Below, piece after piece: positions 12,676 to 25,227 of a stretch of 64,000 bases of DNA. Below the pieces are notes generated by a model that was given only the letters and a program-made list of their open reading frames with translations, ran no database searches and had not been told where the DNA came from. The stretch is from Lasiosphaeris hirsuta (Eukaryota; Ascomycota; Sordariomycetes; Sordariales; Lasiosphaeriaceae). The stretch covers positions 3,596,001-3,660,000 of the forward strand of contig JAUKUA010000007.1 of NCBI GenBank assembly GCA_030549175.1, read 5' to 3'. A program made the translations under genes and the position numbers. Numbering within the stretch: position 1 is the stretch's first letter; each line of letters begins with the position of its first letter.

Positions 12676-13714
12676 GCGGGGTGGGATAAATGGGTTATGG
12701 CGATGACGATGACACTAGGCAGGGCTTGAAGGGGGGATGATGATGAGTGAGGAGGGAATATATACCCCTTGTTTTTTTTTTTTTCTGTTTTTTTTTTTAC
12801 TTGTACATCGTGGTTGTTTGTGTTTTGGTTTGGGGTCTGGATCCGGGGGTCACGTCTTTGTTCGGGGGTCTTGGGTGACAAGGTGGTAGGCTACTGGTCC
12901 CCTCGACTGCGCGTATGGATATGTACGGTATGGTATCATGTATCGTTGGCATTGAGGCTGTTTGACTGGTTTGCATGGGATCGTGGGACATGGGATCATG
13001 TTAGGCCGTCTATATACTATACATCTTGTCTTTGCTATCCCTCGCTGTGAATGTGAATATGGACCCATTGAGAGAGAGCCGAGGAAGCAGCCCCTGACAT
13101 GGTGTGGCACCCCCCCTCCCCCGCCCCCCCACTTCATCTGCCGGGTGCCGGGATGCGGTGGATTCGTCAGACAAGCCAACAATCGTCACCCCGCCCTTGC
13201 TCCAACCCCTCCATGGTATGCACACGCGTACCCCAACGCAATTGGAAATTGAAACAAACACCACCCCGAGAGGCGTGGCTGCAGGGGCAATGCGAGCCTT
13301 GCGAGGGGATGGCCGTGGCATCTCTCAGCCACTTGGCAAGGGAGCAGGGAAGCTGTTGCGAAGAGACGATCGGACCGATCTCTGTGTTTTGCATCTGTGT
13401 GCGGATGGATACGAGGGGGGGCTGCCGGCTAAGGGCAAACGCAAGCCTTGGATCACTGGTTGGTGTGTGGGGTCGAGGCACGGGAGGGGGAGAGCGGGAA
13501 GATAGAGTCGGCCCCCCCCCCCCCCCCCGTCTGATGTTTTCCGGGGCGGGAGGGTATTGCAATATAAGGGAACAGAGCTCCCGGTGTGGTTTTTTGGTGG
13601 GGTGTCTTGTGAGGTTGCTGTCGTTTTTTTTTTTGTGAACTAGGAGCGGTAACTGATGACCTCTGTGTGGAACTGCTGTAAAAAAAAAACAAGGAAGAAA
13701 AGGAGATAATCGCC
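12676..13714. other. Intergenic stretch BUD6 to beta-lactamase-fold gene
   Basis: BUD6 3' flank, with T-runs near 12771-12800 as expected for a 3' UTR, then about 900 nt without a supported gene. It contains a C17 run at 13512-13528 and ends in the promoter of the hydrolase gene. Confidence 0.4.
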
Positions 13715-15027
13715 ATGTCGTCCTCGTGGGAAGCCTTCGAGGCGCGCGTCCAAAAGGCCGTGGATGACGGCGTGCTGCCGGGAGCCGTGATGCTCGCCCG
13801 CGACAAGACGGGTATGTATCCGGCTCTGCTATCCTCGGTGTATCTAACTCCCCATCGGCTAGGCAAGCTCAACTACGCCGCCGCCCTCGGCCAGGCCTCG
13901 CTCGACCCGCCGCGGCCCATGCGAACCGACACCATGTTCGCGCTGGCCTCCATGACCAAGCTCCTGACCATCCTCGCGGCGCTGCACCTCGTCGACCGCG
14001 GCCTGCTCACCCTCGACACCGACGTGACGACCCTCCTGCCGGCCCTCGCCGCCAAGCCCATCCTGACCTCGCTGACCACCACGGCCCCGCGCGAGACCCC
14101 CATCCTCCTCCGCCACCTGCTCACCCACTCATCCGGGTGCGGGTATGGCTTCCTGGACCCGCTGCTGGGCGAGTACAACAAGGCGCGCAACGCGCCGCCG
14201 CCGCACGCCGTCCCGACCACCACCGTGGCCGCGCGCTTCCACGAGCCGCTGCTCTTCGAACCTGGCGCCGGCTGGGCCTACGGCGCGTCCATCGACTGGG
14301 TCGGCCAGCTGGTCGAGACGGTGTCGGGCGAGCCGCTCGACGGCTACATCCAGACGCACGTGCTCGCGCCCGTCGGCGTCACCGATCCGGCCGCCGTGAC
14401 TTTCTACCCGGAGCGCCACGGCGGCGAGACGTGCTCGCCGGCGCGGCGCGCGCAGATGACCACGCGCGACACCGCCACGGGCCGGGTCGTCGCCGCGCCG
14501 CTGCCGCCGCCCGAGGCGGACCCGGGGCGCGGGGCTATGGGCGGCGAGGGCGTGTGGGCCGATCTGTCGGCGTACTTGGAGGTGCTGTACTCGCTGCTGC
14601 TGGATGACGGGCGCGTGCTGGGCTCCGAGACGGCGAGGTGGCTGTTTGAGCCGCAGCTGGAGCCGCGGGCCAAGGAGGCGCTGCTGGCCGGCGTCAAGGA
14701 TGCCAAGTGGATTGTGGGACATGTGCCGGACACGGGCGAGTATGACTGGAGTCTAGGGGGTCTGTTGGTAGATGGTGATAGTCACGGGCATCGGAATAGG
14801 GGGTTTCTGACGTGGGCGGGCGTGTTCAACGTTTGGTGGGTAAGTAATACATACTCCTGTTAAGAGAGGGACAGACAGACAAACAAATAAAACTGACGAC
14901 CCCGCAGTTTATCGACCGGACCGCTGGCGTGTGCGGCGTCTTTGGCACACAGATCCTCGTCCCGGCCGACCCCCTAGTTGAGCCGCTGCTGAAGGAGTTT
15001 GAGGAGGAGATTTACGCAAAGCTCTGA
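13715..15027 (+). CDS. Serine beta-lactamase-fold hydrolase / transesterase (class C-like, EstB/LovD type)
   Basis: Three exons, 13715-13811, 13863-14839 and 14908-15027, 397 residues. Introns are 51 nt (GTATGT...GGCTAG) and 68 nt (GTAAGT...CCGCAG). Without the second intron the reading frame stops early; splicing adds FIDRTAGVCGVFGTQILVPADP, the conserved end of this family. Catalytic signatures: SMTK (Ser62, Lys65) as the SxxK motif, the Tyr172 motif WAYGAS, and HGHRNRGF-WAG near the C-terminus. The family includes esterases and acyltransferases such as LovD, as well as true beta-lactamases; sequence alone does not tell which reaction this one runs. There is no signal peptide and no polyketide or peptide synthase is nearby, so I favour a cytosolic esterase-like enzyme. 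Confidence 0.88.
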
Positions 15028-15585
15028 GGTATCAGATGTGATTCGTCCTTAATAGCAGTAATCTATGTACTCGTCCTTACAAACATGAGCATTGAATGAA
15101 CATGTATATACAAATGGGAGAAAGCAAAGTCCAGCCTCGACCTAACGCTCAGCATCGAGCAACTGCAGACGTGGAAGAGAGAAAAACAAGTGTTGGTGCC
15201 GTCATCGGCCTGTACCGCCGCCGCCCTCGTTGGTGCTTGTCATCCACGACAAGGCCTCCAAACTCCCTTTCATATACCACACACACATACACTCCCATAC
15301 CACCGATATGTATCCACCCCCGTCCTCCCTCATGGCTTCATGCAGACATTATCGTCAAATGCTGATAACGTCGACCGCAGCCTCCATCCCGCTGTGTCGT
15401 TTTCCCAACCGTCCCACGCCCCTCCAAAAACTAAAACCTGTTGGGGCAGAGTGCCCCGACAGGAAAAAAAAAAAAAAAAAAAAAAAAGTACTTAAGAAAC
15501 CCACTTTTCGACGGAATTGTGGCCTCGAGAACACGCTGTTCGACAGAATATGGCCAACAACAAAAAAGTCGACCCTGCAAAACGG
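15028..15585. other. Convergent intergenic stretch
   Basis: The 3' flanks of the hydrolase (+) and the SANT co-repressor (-) meet here. It contains an A24 run at 15464-15487 and no supported gene. Confidence 0.5.
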
Positions 15586-18500
15586 CTAGCCATACCTTTG
15601 ACTCGGTGGCGGCCGATCATATACGTCATGCTGGGGCCTCAACTGGCGGTTGAGGATGCTCTGGTGCTGAGCCGCCGGGTCTCTAGGATCTGCCCTCGGG
15701 TCGCCTCTTAGATCACCTGGCGCCACTCTGCGCATCTGTGCCTGCTGCATCTGGTGCATCTCTTGCTCGCGCCTCAGGTTCAGATCTGCTTGTCGCTGCT
15801 GGTCATGTATCTGCTCTTGCCGTTCACGCATCCGTGCCTCCCTATCTCTGATGTCGAGTTCGCGGAGCTGTGCGTCCCGCGGCACTTCCGACGCATACGC
15901 CGGCGGACCAGGAGGACCCCGAGGATCAAACGAGTTGATCGGTGTGTAAGTGCGGACCGCGTCCCTACCCTGAGACGGCCCCGGCGTGTTTGTGTACCGC
16001 TGATACGACGGCTGCCCCGGCGGCGGGATCTGTTCGACGCGACGCGAGTCAGGAGCAGTTACGTATCGTCCACCTCCTAGGGAACCATGATGCTGATGTG
16101 AAACCATGCCGACCGTGGGGCTCTGCACGTCGTGCACGGCGTATGCCGGTGGACCACGAGGGGGCTCTCTCAGATTGAGAGGGTGAGGCTGCGGCGGACC
16201 AGCAGACGGCCAGCTATGCTGTTGTGGCGCCATAGAGCTGGTGACTGGGGGCTTCTGCGGTCCCCCATGCTGGGCACCCCACGACGTTTGCGGAGGCACA
16301 GGCTGCGGATTCGCCTTGGGCGGCGGCTGGTGCGAAGGTGGCCATGCCGTCGGCTGCGCATGCTGTGGATGCTGTGGATGCTGCTGGTGTTGCGCGTGTT
16401 GTTGATGTTGAAGTTGGAGCTGTTGTTGTTGTTGTTGTTGCTGATGCTGTTGCTGCTGTTGCTGCTGTTGCTGCTGTTGCTGCATTTGCTGCTGCTGCTG
16501 CTGCTGTAAAGTCGCTGTACTGGGCTGCTGGGCTTGTGGCCAAGCTTCGCGCGCGGACGGTGGGACATCCCTCCGACCCGGCATGGATGGGTGAGAAGCA
16601 TACTGGGGGGTCGGAGAACCAGAATGCGGTTGTGGGACCTGGTAGGCCGGGTATGGCTGAGGTTGGTACGCCATCTGAGGAGGCGGTGCATGCTGTTGCT
16701 GAGGATGCTGCTGAGGATGTTGCGTAGCCGGGGGGTACTGATGCACCTGGTGCTGAGGCGAGTTTGATGCACTGGGCTGATGGTGAGTCTGAAACTGCTG
16801 ACGACTGTAGTAGTCGCGTTGTTGTGCCTCTGTTGCAGCATCGAGCGACGGTGCCATAGAAGATCTCGGTGCGCTCATGTGTTGAGGCTGCGGAGACTGA
16901 GTGGACTGAGCATGGTAGGGCTTCAAGGATGGTATCGCAGATGCTGCTTGAGGCGGGTTACGAGCATACGGATATCCAGTGCTCTCTGCTTCCCTGCGCT
17001 GTGAAGGAGGCGCTGATGCTGGCGGCTGTTGGGGCCGCGCCGAGATCGGTGGGGGCGGAGGGGTAGAGCTCGGCTTGATGGCTGCAGCCACGTCAGCGAC
17101 CCTCTTCGGCTGGGCAGGAGGATCATCGTTTAGCAAGGCCATAAGACTGCTTGTCTTTGGGCGAGATGGTGCGGGCGGTGCAAGGGCCTGGGGGGGCGGC
17201 TGAGCAGTGACCGGGCTGGGCGTATACTGCTCCTGCATCGCCGTTGGCATGGGTCGCTGGATGTTGGGCATCGGCATCGGTCTCTCGGCGGTTGGAGTAG
17301 CCTGCTGGTGAACTTGCTGGGGGACGGGCATAGTGTCGACTAATAGGCTTCTTCCAGGTTGCACCTGCGTGGTTGGGGTATACGGTTGCGGAGCTGGTGC
17401 AACAGTACGAGGCGGCTCTGGCTGTCTTGCGAGGGCAATCGGCTCACTCCTTGCTTGTACCACGCGTTGCGACGGCGGCGGGAAGGGTGGGAAGGGCTCA
17501 GAATGCTGAAGCGACTGCTCCGGCTCCTGCTTGAGTCGGACCGGTGCGCGCTCTGCTGGCCTTGTCGCCTCTCTCGGCGCAGCCTCGGCGGCCCTGGCCT
17601 GTCGCTCACGAGTATCGCGAGTTTCGCGGGTCTCCTTTGGATGTGTGAGCAGTGACAGCTGGTTAACATCAGACCTCCCTGGCGAGCGCGATACAGGTTC
17701 CGGGATTGGCGGAGTCGGGGTTGGGCCAGGACCGCCAGGGGCCGGCTTCTGTGAGATCCGTACCGGCTGTGGAGCGGCTTGGACTGGCGGCTGCGGCGGC
17801 TGCGACGGCTGCGACGGCTGCGACGGCTGCGACGGCTGCGGCTGCGGTTGCGACTGCAGCTGCGGTGGCGGTGGCGGTGGCGGGAGCGGTGGCGGGACTG
17901 ACTCGTTCTCTCTCTCGGGATAAGGAAAAGGAGAAGCCGGCGGCCGGAGAGGATGAGTGCTGGGCGATGAGGCTTGGGCGGCGGGCGGTCCGCTCGGCGG
18001 TTGCTGCTGGAGCACTGGCGCCGGTGTTGTAATAGGGGCCGTCATCACGGCCGACGAAGCCGGCGCTTGCACCAGCGGATGTGGCACAGGAGAAGCCTGG
18101 GCGATGGGAACCTGGAAGCGCGGAGCAAAGGATTGGCTCGTCGGCGGTGGTTCAACCTTGGGGACCACCGTATCTTCCGACTCTGCTGCAGCCAATGGTC
18201 GATGTCCCGCAGACGACGGCACATCGTATCGCTTCCGGGGGCCCGTCGAGGGGGTGGGCGGAGGCGGTCGCTTCTCGCCTCGGTGCTTCTTCGCATCAGC
18301 GTCCGCCGCGAGGGACTCCCATTCCGGCTTCCCTCCCTCCTTCTGTCGAACAAAGTAATTTTTAACCTGTGAAAAACAGTTAGCTGGGTTAATAATGCTT
18401 TGGTGGGTAGAGCTGGACATACCATGACCGCTGTTTTTGTCTGCATGTGGTTGGCAATCGAAACCCAGTCGGTGCCAAATGCCCGAAGTAGGCTGGGGAA

Positions 18501-21500
18501 GTCGGTGGATTCCGAGACGCTCCAGTAGCTCGACGCCTGGTGCAAACCACGGTTGCGCTCCGAGTTGGACGACTGGCTGTTGATATCAAAGCTGGGGCTC
18601 GAGGTCGGGAGCGTGGGCGGCTCTGGCCGAAGCGAGGGCGGTGCCATCACCTCAGATATCGTCGACAGGGTTGCAGGCGGCGCCCGCTCAGGGCTTGCCA
18701 GGCCCGGCTGCTGAACGGGCGCCATTGGAGGCTGCATGCCGCCGGCGGATGGCGCCTCGAACTGAGCCAGTTGTCGGGCAGCAAGATCTGCCGGCGTCTG
18801 CGGGGACACCCATTCTGGATTCTGGACTCTCGAGTTGGAGCGGGAGCGGTTGGCCTTGCCGGGGACTGCTGGGGGGGTTGGTGCGAGAGTTTGGGCAGGC
18901 TTTGGAACCTTGGGCTCCTTGTCTGCTTTGGGCTGGCGGGTTCTCCGACCCTTCTTGCCCTCCGTCTTCTCCGCACCGCTGTCGTTCTTAGTTTCAGTAC
19001 CACTAGCAGACGCGGCTGCGGCTGCAGCTGCGGCTCCGGCTCGTCTGCGAGCAGGAGTGGCAGAAGGCGTCGTGCCGTCCGAATCGGCGTTTGGCGTTGC
19101 CTCGTATCCCCAAGTGGGAGCGGCTGCACGCCGCGGGCGGCGGCGCTCTCCGTTCTCTCCATTTTCTTGGTGAGCTTCCTCGGCGTCGTTCTCAATATTG
19201 CCTAGCTCCGAGACCAGGGCGCTCGACCTTTGCTTGCCGCGACCCTTCTTCTTCCGTCTGGGCTGCTTCCTAAGCTTTTCCTTTAGGTTGAGCTCTCGTT
19301 TCTTGGCGTAATAGTACTGGATGCACGCCTTGAAGTCTCGGTTCGGAAGTTCTTTTGCAATACGGCCCCACTGCTTCGGAAACTCGAGATACGCCTTCTC
19401 GAACCTTTCGGCCTCCTCCTCTGTGAAGTTGATGTGCCAGGGCACCACCTGCCACGCCGCGACGAGCTTCTCTAACGGAAGCAAACCCGATGTGTCGTAG
19501 AAAAGTCCATGCTCCTTCTCTTCCTCGGTCCAGAACATATCAGGGATAACCGCTTCCTTCTCCGTTCGGTATTTCTCCTTTTGTGCCCTAAGCTCCCTGT
19601 CCTGCTTTTCCTGGTGCTCCCGAGCGGACTGCTGCAACGCGTACTCAACATCGTACTCGGTGGCGAATCGACCAGCAGCTCTCCTCCCGTCAGGCTTTTC
19701 CACGGATTGAGAGGCCTTCCCAACAGCTCCAACCGGAGCCGTGGAGCCAGCAAAACTACTGCGGCTCTTGATGGCAACCGGATCATCTGACTGGGTGAAT
19801 CGGAGGTAAACGTCGTATTTTCCCTCGTAATCCTGCTTCAGCTCTTTCTGCTCGTTCCACACAGCCGTCATCTGCTCCTTAATACGGCCCATGACGAAAC
19901 TCTCGAATTCGGGAGACTGCCTCGACAGGCTGCGGATCTTCTTGCTTTTGTGCCACGGCTTGGTGGAAAAGGCGGGAAGATCCTCAGTAGGCGGAGTTGA
20001 CGAATACTCTCTAACTGCTTCGGTACTGCCGTAGATACTTGCGTCATCTTCTGTTCTGTCCTCGCTGTCTTCGTCCATTGCCGAAGGTGTACTACGTCCG
20101 GATGCTGGCTGCTCGAACTGAGGTGGGGACATCCCAAGACCTTCGCCAGCGGCCGAAATCCCGTTGGCCGGGAGGGCGCCAGGGAGGGGGGCCAGAGTAT
20201 CTTGTGCTTCCGAAACGTCTTGCATATCGACATCATCAGAGATTTTGGCTTGCACAAGAGGGAGCGGCGGCAATCCTGACCCCTCCGTGTCCATCTCCTC
20301 CATCTTGGGTTGGGGCTCTGGAGGGTGGGGGTGGGCTTCGTCTCCGGTTTCAACTGTCGGGATGGCTGAGGGCTCGCGAGCCTCGGGGGCCACCACTTGT
20401 TGCCCCACTTCCACATCCGCCATCGTCTTGTCCGGAATTTGGGGTTCCGGCTTTGGGCGGGGGAACGAGGTTCCTTTGGGTAGCCCCCCTATGAGGTCTA
20501 CAAGGCCTACGGGGTCGTTCACAACCTTCCTCATGGCTCCGTGCATCACACTTGCGTATCGCGCAACAATATGAACGGGAGCCTGCTTCCCGGCATCGCC
20601 CGCCTTCTGCAACTCCATCTCCAACTTTTCTATCTCAACCTTGAAATATTCGTCCATGTTCTCCTCGTCGTCCGAGTCCGTGGCAGCGGCAGACCTGGCG
20701 GGTTGTTTGTCGGGCAGCTGAATTCTGGCTGAAGGGATCGCAAGTACAGTGCGTTTCTTTTTTATTTGATTTGTTTCCTTTTTTACTCCGGCATCCTTCA
20801 CAGGGCCTACCTTTTCTGGCCCCTCCTCGTGACTAACACCGGGCTTCGCAACGACAGGGTCCATCGGCTGCCCGCCGTGCTCTTGTACCAGTTCTTTCAG
20901 GAGTGCCTCCGTCGTATCAATGCCGCCCATCTTGGTATCTCCATCAAAGGCGGCGCGGGGTTCGCGGTCGACCGAGGCCCTTGCAGACTGCGTTCCCCTT
21001 TCCGACTTGATGGCGATATCGTTTGGCCCGCTAATGTGAAGTCCCCGAAGCTGGCCGTCGGTTGTCGTAACTTGGGACTCGGATTGCGCGTCGGAACTGC
21101 GTGGTCGTCTGTCAAGCTCGCCATGGTAATCGGAATGAGAAGACTCGGGTCGGTAATTCGTAAATGGGCGTGGTTGCTGTGACACGAAACTCTGTGATCT
21201 GGCGACCTTGGGGGACTCTGGCATTTTCTTTCCCGCAATGGCCGGGTTGATCCATTGTTTGCTTGACCGCTGCTGTTGTTTTTGTTGTTGGGCCCGAGGC
21301 CCGACCGGGATGGGGGGGCTGCCATCCGGCAAAGCGGGCTTGGAGGGGCCCGTTGGCGGTGGCCTATCGCCTCCCACCGCGTGGCCAGCGGACACGGGCC
21401 TCTCTTCTGTCAGCGCCCGAGGCCCCGTTGGCGGGGGTTTGCCAGTGAGAGAGTGGATGTCTGAGGACGAAGGTTGGCGACTGGGAACGGAGCCAAAGGC

Positions 21501-22619
21501 AGGCGCTGACGGTGCGATCGGAGGCGGGGAGACCTCTTTAGTAGACGGGGGCGGCTCGTGAGATACTCGGTCTAGCTTTGCACGGATCTGTTCGCGATCA
21601 CGGTGGATGGGTTCGCGGTCGTCGCGCGTATCCCGAGCAGAGTCTGGGTACCTCGGCGGTTCCCTGCGACTGTGGTCATCCATATCTTTCTCACGCAAAT
21701 ATCGGCTCTCTTGTGAGCGGCTTCGGGCATAGTGCTCACGCTGGTCGTCGTAGAAGGGACCCCTCCCTCGTCCACCTCGATCCCATTCGCCACGGCCTCT
21801 ACCACCCCTTCCTGCACCCCGGGTGAAGCCACCGCCGCGGAACGACGAGGGCGCGAACGGGGGATCAGACGATGACGAGCCCGCGGACAGCGGGCCATCC
21901 CTAGACCCTCGTCGAGCCCGGTCCGGATTGATGTCGAGAGGAGGGTCCCTCGTATCGCGAAAATCCCGCCCAATAGGGGGGGAACGGCCTCTTCCCTGAG
22001 GTGAGGGCCTTCGGCCACGTGAGAAGTTATCACGGTCCCGATCGCGCCAATCTCGCCCACCATCCCGTGTGTCGCGTTCTCGACTCCGATCCTCCCCCCT
22101 GTAGGGGGGTCTGTCTCGGTAGTCCTCGCGTCCGCTGCGGTCTCTGCTATCATCCCGCCAAGCTCTACCCCGCCCACCGATACCGCCGGCGGGACCACGT
22201 CCACCTCTACCACGGAACTCGCCGGCGAAGCCGCCACCCCGCGGGCCACTAGGTGGATCCAACAAGGCTTTTGGGCCGCGGGGTGGGTCCCGGCCTGTGA
22301 GAGTATCACGAAACGGGTCTCGATTTGGCTGAAATCCGGCCATATTCGTTCGGGTATCGACAGATTGTCGTCTCCGGTCACCTTCGCCATACTGTAGGTT
22401 TCGGTCGCGCTCCCCATATGGCGGCGACCGGTCGCGCGGTGAACGCGACCGGCGGTCGCCATCATACCTACCGGTATATCTAGACCTGTAATGGTGGTAA
22501 GCAGGTTGATAATGATATTCATTGTTCCTATCATGTAGAGGACTACGGTGTTGATGATAAGAGGGTCTCCGATTCCAGTCTTCATTGTCTCGGCGGCGGC
22601 GGTCGTAGTGCGGGTGCAT
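15586..22619 (-). CDS. SNT1: SANT-domain co-repressor, Snt1 / NCoR-SMRT-like subunit of a Set3-type deacetylase complex
   Basis: Two exons, 22619-18423 and 18366-15586, separated by a 56-nt intron (GTATGT...TTTCACAG), give 2325 residues. The N-terminal third is rich in Arg/Asp/Gly/Tyr. The first SANT/Myb domain (about residues 1060-1125) contains FTEEEAERFEKAYLEFPKQW and YYYAKKRELNLKEKLRKQ. The second (about 1355-1415, YWSVSESTDFPSLLRAFGTDW) is split by the intron. The C-terminal 900 residues are Pro/Gln-rich, with QPS repeats and a polyglutamine tract at about residues 2020-2055. Two SANT domains in a very large low-complexity protein match Snt1 and the animal NCoR/SMRT co-repressors, which scaffold histone deacetylases. 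A nuclear location and a role in repression are inferred from the family. An upstream non-coding exon is possible. Confidence 0.82.
16420..16506 (-). repeat. CAG/CAA trinucleotide tract (polyglutamine)
   Basis: A nearly pure run of CAG and CAA codons (CTG/TTG on the given strand), interrupted by a few Met, His and Leu codons, inside the SNT1-like reading frame. CAA interruptions would limit slippage. Confidence 0.9.
17799..17842 (-). repeat. 9-nt minisatellite encoding Gln-Pro-Ser repeats
   Basis: About four to five copies of a 9-nt unit (gcgacggct on the given strand) within the SNT1-like frame, giving SQPSQPSQPSQPPQPP. It keeps the frame, so copy-number change would only lengthen the disordered C-terminal part. 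Confidence 0.8.
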
Positions 22620-24001
22620 GGGGAGGGCATGGCTGTCGGGCTTCGGGGTGCAGGATGAGGCTTCGCGGCGGGGATGTGGGCTTTAGGGTGCATGAAGAGG
22701 GGGTATTTCGAGGGCAAGGAGGGTAGGGGAGGAGACACTGTGCGCGATGGGTGGTGGTGTAATGATTTATAGCACGTTCGAATGGAAGCATTCGAGGACA
22801 TACATTTTGTTGAGGGCCGAGCCCTCTTTCTGGATACCTTCAATAAGGCGCTCCTCGCAGGCACATACTCAACAGAATTTGCCTTTGATTAACCAAACGT
22901 CGGGAGGTGAAAGGGTAAATCCCGAGGCGACTGGCTGTGAGATGAGGTTGTTTGTGTTCTTGGTTGAGGTATGGGCGCTTGATGGTTTCGGTGGCGGCGC
23001 GAAGACGAAATGTATGTTATCGCCCTGCACAGCACCCGAATGCGGCGGTATGAGAAAATGTCTGTCGCAAAGGTCGAATTTCAGTTTCCTCGCTGACACT
23101 GACAATCGCGCCCGGTCTGAGACACAATCGATGGGCGGTCAACAGACGTGATTCGATGGCGGTGTTGTGTTTTGGGAGAAGAGAGGACTGAAGATTGGAT
23201 GGAGTGGATCTCGAATTGCTGCCCTCCATCCTGCCCAGGTGCCCTCTCCCCCCGGAGCCCGGGCCAGGCAGAGGAACGCTTTAGCAGCAGAGGCTGGCCC
23301 GTTGGACTGGGGCAAGGGTGCCGCTAGTCGCGATCTAGTCCCGTTTTGTCCTCGCTGACTCTGCGTGGCATCGGCTAAAGACGCAGAAAATTCACTGGGG
23401 TTGCTACCCACACCCGTGCCGCGCGAGTCCCGTGTCAGGCAACATCGATCCATCCTCGGGTTTCGTCAAATTTGCAGCTTTCTCGAATTCAGGCCCAATC
23501 AGGCGCGAGCTCCCCCGTCTTGGCATTTTTTTATTTTATTTTTCGAAGATATTCAAAGCCTTGAATCCACGACAAGGGAGTCAAGCAAGGAATGTCTGTC
23601 TGCACGCCTATTAAGCATTCACTACATGATATGAATATTTAGCTTGTCAAACTTTGCACTTGCCGGCCATTAGCTTTGAGGCTTCTTAACCCGCATTTTA
23701 TATACCAGTTTCAGTTCAAGATTTGGTGCCTTCCTTCTAGGTTGGCCATCAGCGGCCGCGCCGCCTACCTCGAGATTCTGCATCCCGAAACCTACCTCAG
23801 GATCCACCTAATCCACAGTTATCTAGCCGTGCTTTTTTACCTTATCTAGGCTTCAACAAGGCTTACTCTCGCCAGCATTTGCCTCCAGCTTTCCGTTGCA
23901 TACATATATATTCTTCAACGCTTTGTGAATTTTCGTTACACTTTTTTTTTTTCTTTCGCGATTTCTCCGAGTTCGTAATCTCTCCGAACGAGCTTTTCGC
24001 C
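22620..24001. promoter_or_regulatory. Divergent promoter region between SNT1-like gene and deoxyhypusine synthase
   Basis: 1.38 kb between two diverging start codons. A pyrimidine-rich stretch (T13 and CT-rich sequence, 23938-23990) directly precedes the deoxyhypusine synthase ATG, as is common for strongly expressed fungal housekeeping genes. No coding frame here is supported. Confidence 0.5.
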
Positions 24002-25186
24002 ATGACGTCCGAACAACCACCCAGCGCTGCCACGGCGGCCGTGCTGGTCAAGTCGGTTGAGATGCCCGAGGGGTCGCAGAAGGTTGAGGAACTTGACTTC
24101 AACAAGTTCAAGGGCCGCCCCATTACCGTCGAAGATTTGTACGAGGGCATGAAGCACATGGGCTTCCAGGCGTCCTCCATGTGTGACGCTATCCGGATCA
24201 TCAACGATATGGTTAGCTCTTGACCGAACGGAAGCAGGACGGTGTGAGCATCAGACCAAGCACTAACACCTCGATTCAGCGTGCATGGACCGACCCCGAG
24301 ACTGGGGACAAGACGACCATCTTCCTCGGCTACACGTCCAACCTGATCTCATCGGGGCTGCGGGGCGTGTTCCGCTTCCTGGTTGAACACCGCCACGTCT
24401 CAGCCATTGTCACCACAGCCGGCGGAATCGAGGAGGACTTTATCAAGTGCCTCGGTGACACTTACATGTCGTCCTTCAGCGCACCCGGCGCCGAGCTGCG
24501 CGCGCAGGGTCTCAACCGCATCGGCAACCTCGTCGTGCCCAACTCCAACTACTGCGCGTTTGAGGACTGGGTCGTGCCCATCCTCGACACCATGCTAGCC
24601 GAGCAGGAAGCCTCCAAGGGCACCGAGAACGAGATCTACTGGACCCCGTCCAAGGTCATCCACCGCCTCGGCAAGGAGATTAACGACGAGCGCTCCGTCT
24701 ACTACTGGGCCTACAAGAACAATATCCCTGTCTACTGCCCGGCTCTGACCGACGGCAGCCTGGGAGACATGCTCTACTTCCACACGTTCAAGTCATCGCC
24801 GGCGCAGCTGCGCATTGACATTGTGGAGGACATTCGGGGTATCAACACGCTCGCGGTCCGGGCCAAGCGTGCTGGCATGATCATTCTCGGCGGTGGTATA
24901 GTAAAGCACCATATCGCCAATGCATGCTTGATGCGCAACGGTGCCGAGTCGGCTGTGTACATCAACACCGCTCAAGAGTTTGACGGCAGCGACGCCGGCG
25001 CGCGGCCGGATGAGGCCGTGTCTTGGGGCAAGATCAAAATTGGGGCAGATGCTGTCAAGGTAAGGGACAAAGCCACTGTTTGGTCTCGCTGGCTGACGTT
25101 TTTGCTCTTTGCAGGTGTACCTAGAGGCTACCTCGTGCTTCCCCTTTATCGTAGCCAACACCTTTGCAAAAGAGGATCACCCTTAA
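24002..25186 (+). CDS. Deoxyhypusine synthase
   Basis: Three exons, 24002-24211, 24280-25059 and 25115-25186, 353 residues, which is full family length. Introns: 68 nt (GTTAGC...ATTCAG, branch CACTAACA) and 55 nt (GTAAGG...TTGCAG). The enzyme transfers the aminobutyl group of spermidine to one lysine of eIF5A in an NAD-dependent reaction, the first step of hypusine formation. Landmarks: [15 protein letters not shown] (NAD/spermidine site), [15 protein letters not shown], the [12 protein letters not shown] and [18 protein letters not shown] segments, and DEAVSWGKI, in which Lys321 matches the catalytic lysine. The last exon supplies [18 protein letters not shown]. It is essential in other eukaryotes and cytosolic. 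It is convergent with HMG-CoA lyase, with only 41 bp between the two stop codons. Confidence 0.97.
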
Positions 25187-25227
25187 AAAAAACCCCCCCA
25201 AAAAAAAACCTATGTTCGCTCCTCACC

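Noticed and set aside
13859..14733. Long minus-strand frames opposite the beta-lactamase-fold gene
   Set aside because: Antisense shadows caused by high GC at third positions; the plus strand has catalytic motifs and introns.
21572..22864. 430-residue minus-strand frame overlapping the 5' end of the SNT1-like gene
   Set aside because: Shadow frame of the repetitive Arg/Asp/Gly-rich coding sequence; the other frame continues into two SANT domains.
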